Part shown: positions 1-11,992 of the stretch, one piece after another
Numbering within the stretch: position 1 is the stretch's first letter
Layout of the letters: the number at the start of each line of letters is the position of its first letter
Assembly (NCBI GenBank): GCA_963277665.1
Contig: OY728159.1
Span: 1,024,195,343 to 1,024,259,342, forward strand
DNA: 64,000 nucleotides
Direction of reading: 5' to 3'
Origin: Viscum album
Taxonomy: Eukaryota; Streptophyta; Magnoliopsida; Santalales; Viscaceae
The notes under the pieces: generated by a model
The model's database searches: none
Told to the model about the DNA's origin: nothing
Seen by the model: the letters and a program-made list of their open reading frames with translations, nothing else
Program-made: the position numbers and the translations under genes

Positions 1-640
1 TTCTACATCACTATATATAACTATGATGTAAAGTGGTCGTCTCATTATAATATGATAGAATGGGTCTCTCCAGGAAGTATCACCCTCTCTTAATTGTAAT
101 TCCTTCTTTCCTCATCAACATATATGGTTTCCCATATCAGTAGAAAGTTTGATCCCTTGCTCTACCTATCGATGATCACCCATAATACATAACTTCCTTG
201 AGGGTATCATGGAAATACTTTCAGAAAATTCATGGTTATTTCCTATAATTTCCTCTCTGGAATGGATATATGATATATAATTCTAGCATTTCATGGTTTC
301 TCTACCTTCACCATCTGATAGGTGGACGACCGAGTGATTAAACCAGTGATATGCCTCCTCATACCAGACTACCAATAAATCCAATTCACTTAATGGTACA
401 TATTTTTAATTCTAGAATTAACTTCCTAAACATAGTCATTATATTATTACATAAAATATTCCCATATATCTATAGGAACCCAAAAACATCCATGATAGAG
501 TAATGTATCATTCCCTTCAATAACACAACTAGGAGTTTGGTTCCCACTAGATACACTTTCCCTCAAGATAACATCTTCAGAATATGATAGATTTATCATT
601 AGAACAAGATATATATGAGAGGGTCTCACTGGTAAAACAT
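1..640 (-). pseudogene. Integrase fossil of element A (partial)
   Basis: Integrase would join element cDNA to host DNA. On the minus strand the zinc-binding N-terminal region reads NDTLLYHGCFWVPID (about 490-540), then SGMRRHITGL and YQMVKVEK (about 300-360), where the usual HPG..KMY..L, WW.GMKRDV and C..CQ..K are expected. Both zinc cysteines have changed. The catalytic core start follows as IPERKL.EITMNFLKVFP and WVIIDR.SKGSNFLLI (about 130-285), matching the family pattern W..ITMDF..GLP and WVIVDRLTK.AHF. The first catalytic Asp of the DDE triad is now Asn (ITMNF), a G-to-A change. Stops are frequent. The gene continues past the window start. It is not functional. Confidence 0.87.
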
Positions 641-789
641 CTATAATATGGTTATCATGCTATTCTAGAACCTCTAAGTGCATCTCAAAAGGCATATGCT
701 TCCCCTACAACTCACTGATGTCTACATGATGGCTTGTATTTGAGTCTTCTGGCTCATGGTGTCAACAATGAAATAATATTTTTAGATGT

Positions 790-1312
790 CTAAAAAAGCT
801 CAATATTGAATGAAATTTGATATTCTACCCACCTCTACTACCCTATATTCATTCATCATTGTGTGGATATGAATTTGAGGATGTTATGGTTTGTGTAAAT
901 GGAAAATCAATACCCCAATAAGTGGTTCCTCTAACAATGTAATCCTGATCTATGATTTCAAGTACGAGGTCAAGAATAGGGTAATTATTATCATGAGGTC
1001 TCATCTAGAGGGCCCCGTATGCCACAATCTAATCATCATACCTCATAAATTCCCTTATATCAATACCTGAATTATTATAGTAAAAATTATAGCATCTCAA
1101 TGGTAAAGGTGGAATTAGGTTTGGTAATGAATTGAGTTATCCCTTTAACTCTTTATAAGTTGTCTCACAAGCTTCAGGCCTGATGAATTTCACACCCTTC
1201 TTTATCAAGCTTGAATGGGGAATGATCAGTTGGATAAATCTTGGATGCATCAACTTTAATAGATACCTAACCCTAAAAAGTTTTGTATGTCAAACCCATT
1301 CAAGGGTTTTTT
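790..1312 (-). pseudogene. RNase H fossil of element A
   Basis: RNase H removes the RNA strand after first-strand synthesis. The RT-RNase H connection appears on the minus strand as NFLGLGIY (about 1260-1290, family SFLGLAGYYRRF) and, in another frame, RFIQLIIPHSSLIKKGVKF followed by PEACETTYKELKG (1141-1250), which matches the family RFI.GFS.IA.PLT.LTKK..KF.W...CE..F..LK. Further on HDNNYPILDLVLEI (about 953-994) matches HEKNYPTHDLELAAVV. The catalytic YTDAS and YTDHKSL motifs are not clearly readable. Frame changes and stops separate these blocks. It sits between RT and integrase, as expected. Confidence 0.72.
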
Positions 1313-1316
1313 TAGA

Positions 1317-2020
1317 AAACCATGGTGATGACATTCTCTGGGTCAATGAATAAGACTTCCACTGAGATGAGATGACCAGATATGTGAACCTAACTAATTC
1401 AAAAGTGGCATTTACTAAGTTTTTTATATTTCTAGTTCTCTCTTAGTGTATTTAGAATGATATAAATATGGTTTTAATGGTTGTGTCTTGTGTGACAATA
1501 CCCTAATATGACATCTATGAATATCACCACAAATTAATCATGATGTGGGTGAATTTTCATATTCATCAGAGACATAAATAATTATGAAACATTCATGATT
1601 CCTAATAGTATAACCAAATACTCTTAGAATACATACCTACATCAGAATGATGTACATAGTCAGTTTAACAGTCTCACGAGAACCAGATGGTATCCTGACC
1701 ACAAATAAATCATTGATAAAATAGTGTCTCTTTGTAGATGATTGAGGAGGTCATCTATACAATGAAATAGGTACAGATTATTTAATTTAAGATTAATCAA
1801 CTATAAATAATCCATGCACAATCATATAGTATATACATTCTTCTTATTGAAAATGACAAGTGAACCCCATTGTGATGTGATGGGTGAGATGAAACCCTTT
1901 TCTCTAGATCTTCCAACTACTTCTTAATTTCCTAAGCCTCAATGGGTACCATCATAGATCATGTTATAGAAAATGGTGATGCACTAGGCACTATCTAAAT
2001 GGTGAACTCAAACTCTCTAA
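1317..2020 (-). pseudogene. Reverse transcriptase fossil of element A
   Basis: RT copies element RNA into DNA. Upstream of the core the minus strand reads FEFTI*IVPSASPFSIT and then PIEA*EIKK*LEDLEK (about 1906-2015), matching the family linker EF.I.LVPGTAPIS...YRMAPAELKELK.QL. The core begins KGFISPITSQWGSLVIF (near 1900), where families have KGFIRPS.SPWGAPVLF, and passes through IDDLLNHLQ and LWSGYH (family IDDLFDQLQ and LRSGYHQ). The active-site strand is FVVIFIDVILGY (1501-1533): the second Asp of the FIDD pair is Val, so catalysis is lost. The end reads LSKCHF and ISGHLISVE (family LSKCEFWL and FLGHVVS.EGI). Stops and small indels break the frame. Confidence 0.9.
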
Positions 2021-2790
2021 ATCCGGAAGATAGATAAATCATCAAGGAACATGCTCTCAAAATTATCCTCAATAGGAGGGACCTCTATCGGCTACATTCC
2101 TTGATCACTTATAAAGAGACTCACAATCTAGGATGTCATCTCACCTATTGCAGGACACTACGGTCTACATAGATTAACATGTATCTCCCTTTTTTCCTAT
2201 AGGAATATATGTACATCCCTTGGGTGATGTAAAGAACACTCATCATTGATAGCGATCTACATGTTCTTAGTATAGAATAAGACTGTACATACTGAGAATG
2301 AAATTGAATCTATTCATCTATAATATAATGAAATTCCAAAAGAAATAGTACACAAAAATACCATGGTTCACTCCAAGAACTAGCATATGTTATATGATCT
2401 AACCCAATATTGTGTATCTAGTGTTATCTTACCACTAGAGTATTCCATCATTGAGCTCATACATCCCATAAAACATTTGGATATAAAATATTGTGATCCA
2501 ACCACATCAAAAAGAGAATAAACAAAAGTAGATTCTATAAGAATAGTGCGTTATATATAAAAGGGCCCTAGAATATGACACATAATATTAGGATGCATAG
2601 ATTTTATATGGAATAGACCTCATCCCTGAAATTATTTCTAATTAACCTGAGGAGGTCCACTCAGTTAGCACCGAGCCTCTGAGGCCTAACGGGACAATAT
2701 GTCAAAACATACAATGAATGTTCAGCTGGTAGAAGACCAAATAATATCCTAAGAGGGATCATCAGATCCTATACCTATAATCTATGTTTG
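2021..2790 (-). pseudogene. Probable protease/linker region of element A
   Basis: This interval lies between gag and RT, where a gypsy element carries its aspartic protease. I find no readable D-S/T-G active site on the minus strand. A weak match NDGIL*W*DN (about 2440-2470) could be the degenerate end of the protease domain, usually DVILGMDWL followed by the HAxIDC block, but I would not rely on it. FESMFLDDLS (near 2040) fits the usual FPDVFP.DLPGLPP just before RT. The assignment is mainly from position. Confidence 0.4.
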
Positions 2791-2796
2791 AACATT

Positions 2797-3500
2797 TCAT
2801 AATTTAATATTCATAGGAGGAAAAGAATGGAAGAAGCACTGAAGGTGACCCATCCTACCGAAATCGTGGAACTCTATCGGGTTCCTTGTACACAGATGCT
2901 TATTATTACGTAGACTTCCATACTGGAGAAACACTACTTGACCATTGGTGTGTGTCATCTGGCTGGAACTACCTCCATGCACAACCTTAAAATGTTTCTT
3001 TCAACTTCCAAATGAGTTGTCACCCTACTCATAATAGAAAGTCTCTATCTAAAATTTCTATCTTATTTGGGATTTAATTTTGTAACAATGTATTGGTTCA
3101 CTATATTTTTGTTGTTAATAAAACTAAATTCAATCATCTACAATTAGATAGATTACAAAAGATCATTATAAAAATGACCCACATTCATAAAATCATCTCC
3201 AGCCAAAGATGGAGAGAAATGTCAGATCTCAGTGAAGCTAGGAAAATAATCTAGCATGGTCATAGAGCCCCACTAAAGATTAAAATAACTCTATGATGAG
3301 GTTCCCTCTCAAATTATGTTAAATGATGTGATCATAAAAGGCTATTAGGATGTATTCCATGACCAAAACCCAGGGATGGTCATCCTGATAGATGATAGGA
3401 AAAAACATTTGGTGGAATCATGTAAGATATGTGTAATGAGCCTAACCCACACCTTTGGTATCATATCTAGTTTGTCAATGATTGACATGAGGGAATATTA
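2797..3500 (-). pseudogene. Gag fossil of element A
   Basis: Gag forms the virus-like particle in the cytoplasm and binds element RNA. On the minus strand the retrotransposon gag domain is seen as IIDKLDMIPKVWVRLITHIL with HDSTKCFF after it (about 3400-3480), aligning with the family pattern IEKIFD.LDCTPE.KV.LATYML..A.HWW. It is followed in another frame by FYDHII*HNLRG and LYDHARLFS*L (about 3240-3350), where F...YFP...R..K..EF and V.EYEARF.EL are expected. The C-terminal zinc knuckle is FHDFGRMGHLQCFF (about 2838-2879), with GRMGH intact but all three metal cysteines replaced by Phe. Stops are frequent. The start codon is not identifiable. Confidence 0.7.
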
Positions 3501-4736
3501 CCACGACTAAGAATCATGAGTTATGCTATCCTTTTAGAAGGTGGTAGGATGATGCTATAGGAAATATCAAGACATCTCTGCAATTTTAGGGGACGGAAGG
3601 GTAGAACACTCTATAGATTGAATAAATTGGATGAAAATATCAGATAACTGAGAATCAGCGCCCTATGGAAGTTCTATCTAATGTGTCTCATGTGGTAATA
3701 TAGAAGGAATTATGAATTCCATGGGTCCCACAACCTCTAGAGTGAAATCATCACCACTTTCATGGAAAAAAAAATTAGGATTCCACGGTGTCATAGATCA
3801 AAAATTTTCCAAGATAATTTTTCCTATTAAATTTATAATAGATAGGGAATAACAAATAGGGATGAACATGCACAAGGCCTTAGTGTAATCGAACATAACC
3901 CGAGTAATTCTCCTATAGATTGTTTTAAGTGAAAAAAATTCACTAAAGGATCACAAGAGACATGGCCTATAACCCCCTACTAATTTCAGGTAAAGGTTAT
4001 GTTCTTGTATCACACATATATGGTGAATATTTCATTTTAATGGTTATATTCATTTTAATTCTATGTTAATTTATGTATTTAATACCAATTATATGGTTTA
4101 ATTAGATTCATCACCATTACCAATTTTTAAGGTCCCACGCACCTTATAAATCAGAATGTTGAATCTGTTTAATCTTACACATAACATGTTCCAACCAATG
4201 GGACTAATGGTCCATGGTCCAACATTGCATTACTAACTAATTATGGTGTTTATATAACCTATTCTAGAAAAAAAAAATGTTAGGTTAGAGTTGGAACATT
4301 ATTTATTAATTATTTTTTCTTATTCATTTAGGGAAAGTTATCACATACCATATGAAATAACCAAGTTACTAATAGTATACTAAAGTCAATGCATGAACAA
4401 AGTAAATATGGCCTGGAATATAATTGGAATTTTATTCCTATAGTGCCTAGTGTAATTAATTATTTGACACACCCTAATATCATTAAGATATGGTAAATAA
4501 ACCCATGATATTCATAATATTATTAGCACAAATAATAATATACTAAATAAAGTGTGTCACACAATGGTGACATCCATGAAACTGTAACAAAACAACCAAT
4601 AATAGCATTTACCCATCACAAAAAATATGGTTTCCCGTATATGTTGGTTAACTAATTCCAAGAATAGGCTCATTAACAAATCCCATTATTCATAGTCACA
4701 TAGTTAAACCCAAATAGTAATAAAAAATGAAACCCA
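3501..4736 (-). other. Leader / 5' gag region of element A, nothing readable
   Basis: This interval lies between the PBS and the first recognisable gag motif. It should hold the untranslated leader and the N-terminus of gag, but the translation shows only short blocks between stops and no motif I can name. It is AT-rich with many short A and T runs. Confidence 0.4.
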
Positions 4737-4748
4737 CAAATGATACCA
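4737..4748 (-). other. Primer-binding site of element A (initiator tRNA-Met type)
   Basis: Read on the minus strand this is TGGTATCATTTG, identical to the canonical TGGTATCAGAGC over the first eight bases. It begins three bases inside the LTR end, which reads TCTACA on the minus strand. Reverse transcription would have started here from the 3' end of initiator tRNA-Met. Confidence 0.7.
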
Positions 4749-4751
4749 CAT

Positions 4752-7476
4752 TGTAGAATCCTTTCTCGAGATTAACATAGCATTGACCTATGATAGTGGC
4801 CACAAGACCTCAAACACGCTTCCCTATATGAAAAAAGATGTCGACTAGCAGAAGGGGCCTAGGGTGTGTACTTAGGGATAATATTCCCTTATAGATCAGA
4901 GTGGATCAGATTGGAATATAAGACATGTAAAACTGTAAAAGAAGAAACTAATATCATAGTCCAAATAATAGGTGGTAGCCAAAGTAGTGATAAGAAATTA
5001 AAAGTAGCGAAAACAAAAAATATTTTACATTCAAGATAAATAATCAAAGAATGAAACAAAACTGTAATTATATAAAAAATGATGATGATTATTTTTTGTG
5101 ACTATAAATAATGAGTGAATGTGAATAGGGTATATAAGAATATACCACATACTATAAAAAATAAAAAAAGCCAAAACTGCTACTATTATCATCATGATCA
5201 TAGGTTAATCCTCTTCTCCCATTCTCATTCCTAGAATAGTAAAACAAGAATCGTGATATCTACTCTTACCTTCATTTATACCTATGATCATAAAGTATTC
5301 TTGGGTACCAGGTGTGGAGAAAGTAGATTGTGAGATAAAATTCTAGTAGGCCATCATCAACGGGTTCTTGATCAACCCATTTTGTTTATATAAAATGAAT
5401 ATTTTGATAATATAATTAAATGAAAGTAAATAAATAAATAAAGAATAAATAAAACACATTCTAGGATCCTCAATGGAGGCCTGAAAAATTCTACATTTTT
5501 CATCCAATTCTATATGTCTGAACCAATGGAACCTATATAGGTAACTTGGTACATACATTATCCATTATAAATAAGTTAACAGATTTGGACTGACCCTATA
5601 CTTGTGCATTTCATAGGAGGATGCATCTATATAATACTAATCAATCATGATCATATTTAATAAAGGGAAAACACAAAGGAACAAATAAATGACTCTATAA
5701 AATTCAATAAAATATCCTAATCCCATTCAACATTACCCTTAAGGAATCACTAGGACCACTTCAGGGGTGTATGATATAAATAATACATTATATTCTATCC
5801 AAGGTGACCCATAAAAGAATCTGTCATATCAATCTAGGAATGATAATCTATGTGATCAACCCATGTATCTCACATAGGCTACTGAGTATCACCTAAGGCA
5901 TGGCATAACCATCTAACCAACAAGGCCATCCATGGTTTCTCCCCTTTGGAACCATTGTCACTCAAGAGTATAATTCATCTACTCAGATATCATATCCATA
6001 ACATGCCAAAACACTCTCCCAATACATCTAGAAAATCCGGATACATAAAATGGTGTGTCCATCCTTGACATCCTTATATCATTACCTATGTTATCTACCA
6101 TCCCATAAGCAATTAAATCATGGAAATCAAGATAACATATCATAATCAAGGCATTGCATGTACAACCAAATAGGAAATAAAGCAAATGAATTTTATTAAA
6201 TCCAAATAACATGGAATAAATAAATAGGTTTTAATCCTAATAAAAATATATACGCATAAGGATCTTAAACCCATGATATATGCCAAATCATAAAGCATAG
6301 CAATGGCATAGGAAATATAACATAAATCCTGAGAAAATGGATTAATGGCATTAACACATTCTAAAGCGGAAACATGTGTAATATATTCATCTTAAGTCAA
6401 TTCATTAATTATGAAATTTATTATAAGTGAAAAACACAAACATTCATGGTGGTTAACATATCTAGGAGTTTGTGAAAAGGTAATTTAAGGTGGGAAACCC
6501 CAAGGGGTGACTCTTGATAAGGATAACACACCAATAATGATTTTCACCATAGGCTAAGTTCACAATATACATGAGAAATAATTTTTATTATTTTATTCAA
6601 CATATTAGAGGCAACATCAAGAGGGTCTGACAAGAAGTACAATAGAACACATTATAAAAGTGATGAAACTAGTGGGAACAAATTTTACCACCTACCATGG
6701 CCTCATACAAGACTACTTATATATTTATATCCCTCGAATCAATCTAAAACAAGAGTTATGGAATAAATCATCAAATTCCGTAAAAATTGGGGGAAAGAGG
6801 TCACATATAAATAGTGAAAAAAGATGGGGAAATTAATGATGAACAAAAGGGAACAGAGTGTAGTGATTACATAAATGTTTATGATGATTTTTATGGTGTA
6901 TGATTTTCACAAAGGATGAGGAGGATTACAAAAACCATAGATGGGGGAGGAGGGGAGATTCTAGAATTTATTATGGAGAATAATGAGAGGGGGATAAAAG
7001 GGGTGAGGTATTTAAATCATTAAGGTAAAAAAGAGTAATTTTATAGAAATGGATATCGATGAGCAGTTTTTCCACATGAATTTCCAAATTGTGCACCAAC
7101 CATGTGCCATACCACTTCCTAATGAGGACCCTCAAATGGGATACATTCATATTTTTGTTAATAAAGCATAATTGTTGAAAAATGCCTCTGCAATTTATCA
7201 GATACAAGACGCACTAGAGTACATGACTCTTTGTACGGGATCAAATAAACAGTTTGGATCCATACTCCTCACTACCTCACAAAACAATGGTCAAGGAAAC
7301 CATGCAGGCTAGGCTGTATGGTTTATCATAACCACATGGCCCAGTTTTCTGCTTCAAAATTTCAGGCTCCATGATCCGAAAAGGCCTCGTAACCCCTGAT
7401 ACACCCATAAATCCATTTGGAATTATTTAAATGAATAAAGAAAGGAATTAATGATGATATCTAATAGATCATAACA
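4752..7476 (-). repeat. 5' LTR of element A (about 2.7 kb)
   Basis: The inner end is set by the PBS and the terminal CA on the minus strand. About 55-110 bases before it lies CTAGTCGAC plus GGGAAGCGTGTTTGAGG (minus strand, 4807-4864), matching the end of the element F LTR (GCGCTTGAGGTCATGTG). The outer end is an estimate: TGTTATGATC on the minus strand at 7476 is a fitting LTR start, and about 65 bases in from it the sequence (7360-7411) reads TTTATGGGTGTATCAGGG then GAGGCC and CGGATCATGG, resembling the first 100 bases of the element C LTR. No partner copy is visible because the 3' LTR is outside, so the outer edge is uncertain. Confidence 0.6.
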
Positions 7477-9139
7477 TTGATAAAAACTAGGACATTTAAA
7501 ATCATGATATGAATTCTATCTATAAATATTTTATTATTTTATTTCTTCAAACTATGCCTTATTCTTCCTCGGGTAAATGATTATCATGGAATAATTATTT
7601 ATCCCTTTAAAATAGGAGGGTGTATCTAACTATTATTCTTGGTAAATCCATGTTTATATTTTTTTTCAAATTTAATACAGGAAATTATTGTTTTCTATTG
7701 AAATAAATTTTGTTCTGATCAAGATTTCCTTTTTTATCCTTCATTTCGCCAGTATTTGAAGATTCTTCATTAACCATAGTTTATGAGGTGAAGTAATTTT
7801 TTCTTATATAATATTTTCTTATTCCATTATATTTTACCATCCTTTCGTATGTAATTAAATTATTTTTATGAATTTTAATTTTAGGCCAATATTCCAATGC
7901 ATTTTCCAAATATTTTAGCAATATCAATAGAAGACTATGAATCTTCTTCTATTGTTTTATGGTAGAGACTATCAAGATTATACAGGTTATAAATATTCTA
8001 TATTTCAGTATAATCATTATTATTTTTGGAAACTTCTTGTGAAAAATACCTTCATACATATCCCCCCATCAACTCTTGTTGTGCTGGGTATATCAGTAGT
8101 TTTCCACATACATACTTTCTAAGAATTGTTTTAAAACCAATATGTGTAAATGAAATATAATTATAACATAAGAGGATTCTAGGTTTTTGGATACATTATT
8201 GTTATAGGATTTTTCCATTTGGATATATAAGGGTGTCAATATATTTTTAGAGTCTTGATCTTCAATGAAAACATGGGTGGTCACATCCTTTTTTCAATTT
8301 TTTGGGTTGTTCCATCTTGGGTGATTCTTGATTCCTCAATATCACCTCGAAATTTAAATACATCATGTTAAGATAGTTATTTTCATACTCAACTATTCAA
8401 TGATTTTATTATTAATTCACCATCACTGTATTCATTTTTTCATAATGATTTTTCTTGAATATATTAATGAATTTTGTAGATCCTTGGCCTATATTTTATT
8501 ATACAATAATTTAGTAGCATTGAATACCGCATAAACACTGTGAGATTATTCAAGGGCTTGTAAATATTCTATAAAAAATATCATTGAAATATTTCTTACA
8601 GTAATTTCATTTCATTTATTCCAGGAATTGATAAGATATTTCAATGTAAAGATTAATTTTCTCATCCTTTTATATCTCATTTTAGTGAGTGTGTAAGATA
8701 TTCCCAACATTTTTTCCAATGCCTATTCAATAACATTATACACTTCTTACATATTTCATTTTTTTTCAAAATATCCATGAAACCTCCAAAAACACAATGT
8801 ACAACATATATGGAGATATTCTTTATGTGTTATGTAAATTGAAAATGAATTTTTCTAAGTGATACAACATCATCTTATCTTGATAATAATTTTTCAAAAG
8901 AATAATAATAAAGATAATTAGTGCGGAATATGCTACATCAATTTCTTATTGACACTGCAATTAAGATATTCATCTTTGGCTTTTTTCCTATATTTTATTT
9001 TTGTTCATTATAGAATTAAATGTAATATACATATTAATATCTTTATATGTAATAATGGGTTCCTCTTTTTTATTTGTCTCATTGATTTCAAAAATTTAAC
9101 AATTTATAAGAAATAATTATGATATATAGAGGGACCTTC
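7477..9139. other. AT-rich sequence, no gene recognised
   Basis: No ORF here resembles a known protein; the longest open stretches (60-odd codons) are T-rich chance frames. By position it could be the internal part of an older element whose PBS-like site is at 9140 and into which element A was inserted, but I could not find gag or pol motifs on the minus strand. Confidence 0.4.
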
Positions 9140-9151
9140 GTTCAGATACCA
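9140..9151 (-). other. PBS-like site of an older LTR element
   Basis: On the minus strand it reads TGGTATCTGAAC, matching TGGTATCAGAGC at 10 of 12 positions, and continues GAAGGTCCC. Upstream on the minus strand stands AGGGATCCGTAAG and an ATTGATTCATCCTCTTAG stretch, which resembles LTR ends of plant copia elements. No LTR pair or coding domain supports it, so it is a candidate only. Confidence 0.4.
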
Positions 9152-11978
9152 CTTACGGATCCCTAAGATGGATAGACCACTAAGAGGATGAATCAATATT
9201 TTCTTACATTTATAGATTATTTTATTTCAAATTAATCATATTGAAAATTTTATGGTTTTTGATCAACTTTATGATATATTAGAGTCTAAATTTTTATAAA
9301 GAAATTATATAAGATTGATGAATACATGATGTTTAAGTGGACCGACTGGAATTCATACTCCTTTCTACATTAGTTATATCAACCAACAAAAATTCACCAC
9401 TGTAATAATTTTATAAAAAAAATTATCTATACAAAGTCCTAATGAATCTTAATTATTAATTCAAAAATGGAGGATCTTTATAATAATATGAAAAATTTAA
9501 CCAGAGACCACACTATCTATTGATTTCTTACAGCACCAACTGAATGTCGCCATCTACTTATTTCTAAAATTGAGAGACTTATTCTACTAATAGAACCAAC
9601 TAAAAGACATGTTATTCTTCTAGAATATTCTGAAATAATTATCCCCTTTTTAGGGTCTATCAAAAATGGGAATTATCTTCAACAATCAAGATTATAGTAT
9701 TCTTACATGAGCTTAAATGATTATAATTTCTTTTGTACACCTAAATATCTGTCATAGCATTATAAAACATAGTTTCTAGTCCTGGTTAGATATATATGAT
9801 CACCTGTATATGATCATTTACCTTATTCAAACAAATTTTATGCATGAAATCTTTTTTCTACATAATCATTCTTTTTATCTTTCTGATGTGTGTAAGGGGT
9901 GCACACAGTAATTTCTTGTATTATTTAATGTATGGGTAATATCAAAAAATATTGATTCATTATCTCCTTGACTTTTTCACTCAATCTCAAAAAGTGAACT
10001 TCATGCAAGAATTTTATGTACTTTTTATCATTGTAGTCTATAGAACAAAATATTCATTGGTTTATTTGTTAATGATATATTATTTATATTTGATTAATTT
10101 TTCTCAAGGTATTATGCATTCATATATTCATTCATATGGTATGAGAACCCATGTTAACTTCATATTCTTCTCATAATTAAGTATGTGGCCTTATGGAACA
10201 CACTAGTTTATAAAAACGAATGGTATATACTATACCCTATATACTTTAAGAAAATTAAATGCTTAATCTTATTCCCTCTTCCAGAAAACTATTTTCATCA
10301 TGAAGATCATATTAAAAAAAGTGTCAGTGTGTCTCATCTTCACGATAGTAGAAGTGTTTCATATAAAAACTTTATCTATAAAACTCTTCAGTATATCATC
10401 ATAGGTTAACAGGACACGAGATGTATTCTTTTTTACATAATTAGAACACTTCATGTAATGCCTCCTCAATAACAAAAGGTTTCACTGATACTCTATTTTT
10501 TGTAAAAAATTAGATCTCCCTAAAATGGAAGAAACACTAATCTTTCACGGATTTTTGTTATTTATAAAATGGTCCCCACCACATATATTCCAGGTTTAAA
10601 GTTCTGTACAATATACAAGAATAAATATATGTCAAGGATGTTTTTATTCACATGAATATTTTTATGTTTCTCAAATACCCATATTCTGAAAAACATATTG
10701 TCTTGAAGATGAACCCTCTTTCTCAGACTCACATGAATGTTTATTATTTCATGTTAAAATTTTATGCTTGAAAACTCCCATGGAAAAACATATATGTTAT
10801 AGACCCTTTATATTGTTTGTTTCATTCACGATAGTAGTATGTTATATCTATTATCACATGCATACAAGATAAATATTTTATGCATTGTTTTAGGACAATA
10901 TTGAATGACTCATTCCCATATTTTATCTCATCTTTCCCACATGTTCATAGAAATTGTCTAACTTTAGATGATCCAAGCCCATGAACAAAATACATCAGAG
11001 GCTGAAGGTTAATTTATAACTCCCATTAATATCATGAGATAAATTAGATAGAGGAAAACATATTGAACAGGTTCAGATGATATATGTTTATTTTTTTAAC
11101 ACATGAATAATATGCGGTAAAAATGATTCCCACATCTTACTTACAAAGGTTTATGTTCTTCAATATAATACTTTTCATTCCATTATTTTTTTTATCTAGA
11201 ACTTAGTCTAGTAATTAGACAAACATCACAATCATACATCAAGATGGTACACCATCCTTCCCCATTATGCAACACCATTTACAATCTATAGTCGCAATAC
11301 TCTGCCACCACAGTTGTCTATTAATTGATTAGTTCTAGAAATGTTATACTGCCATGCCATATCAACGAGATGGATCTCCCATGTTTTTGATGCCTACACC
11401 CAAAATTCAATCAATCAAGATACACAACAAATCATATATGGTGAACATATTTTTTGGGTAACACATAAAAAATCTCTAAGTGGAAATTTAATCCTATAAA
11501 TCAAATTTCAATCCAAAACTCAGCCATCTTGAAAGTATCTTCATGAAAAAAATATTTTCCATGCCCTTTGTAATTATAAATCCAAATGAAATAATGGTAT
11601 AAGGAATGGTCATCATAAATTCCTCTTATTTATCTTGTTGAAAACAATGTTTGATCATTGAAACAAGTCATCAGTAGTAAACAATATCGCATAAATCATC
11701 ACTCATTCAAGGATAATTCTTCAAGAGTGTCATTTTATTCCATTAAATAAATCCAAAATAATTTTTCAGGAATCACCACATAGCATATTGATGGATTTCT
11801 AAAAATTTAAACACATTGTCTCAACATAATAGATGGTTTATTAGTTTACAATATCATAATATTTATTTTTACTACTGTATAATGGTTTAATATGAATTAA
11901 TCTTATATAATCACACTAAAATTTCTAGTTTTTGGTAAATTTTTATAAAATAGAGAGAAAAACCATAAAAAGTCATTC
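9152..11978. other. AT-rich sequence between two PBS-like sites
   Basis: No protein motif was recognised in any frame. Two adjacent short open frames at 9952-10176 and 10185-10409 (both plus strand) are AT-driven and unlike any family I know. If the site at 9140 is a real PBS, this stretch would include the LTR belonging to it. Confidence 0.35.
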
Positions 11979-11992
11979 GTTCAGAGATACCA
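11979..11992 (-). other. Second PBS-like site
   Basis: On the minus strand it reads TGGTATCTCTGAAC followed by GAATG, the same wording as the site at 9140 apart from a two-base insertion, and it is also preceded by a GGATC-containing stretch. The shared TGAACGAA suffix suggests both come from one family. No LTR pair was found. Confidence 0.35.

Larger units (their letters stand above)
1..7476 (-). mobile_element. Element A: decayed Ty3/gypsy LTR retrotransposon, partial
   Basis: On the minus strand the order is LTR, PBS, gag, (protease region), reverse transcriptase, RNase H and integrase, the standard Ty3/gypsy order. Each coding part is recognised by family motifs in conceptual translation and each is broken by many stops and frameshifts. 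The element enters from the right at the LTR start and leaves through the window start inside integrase, so the end of integrase and the 3' LTR lie outside. CG and CAG/CTG steps are rare, as in methylated plant repeats that have lost cytosines for a long time. Gypsy assignment is firm because RNase H precedes integrase; the clade is not certain. Confidence 0.88.

Noticed and set aside
10100..11950. Minus-strand blocks that looked like integrase or gag
   Set aside because: Attempts to align them with gypsy and copia integrase, RT and gag patterns gave no consistent series of motifs.
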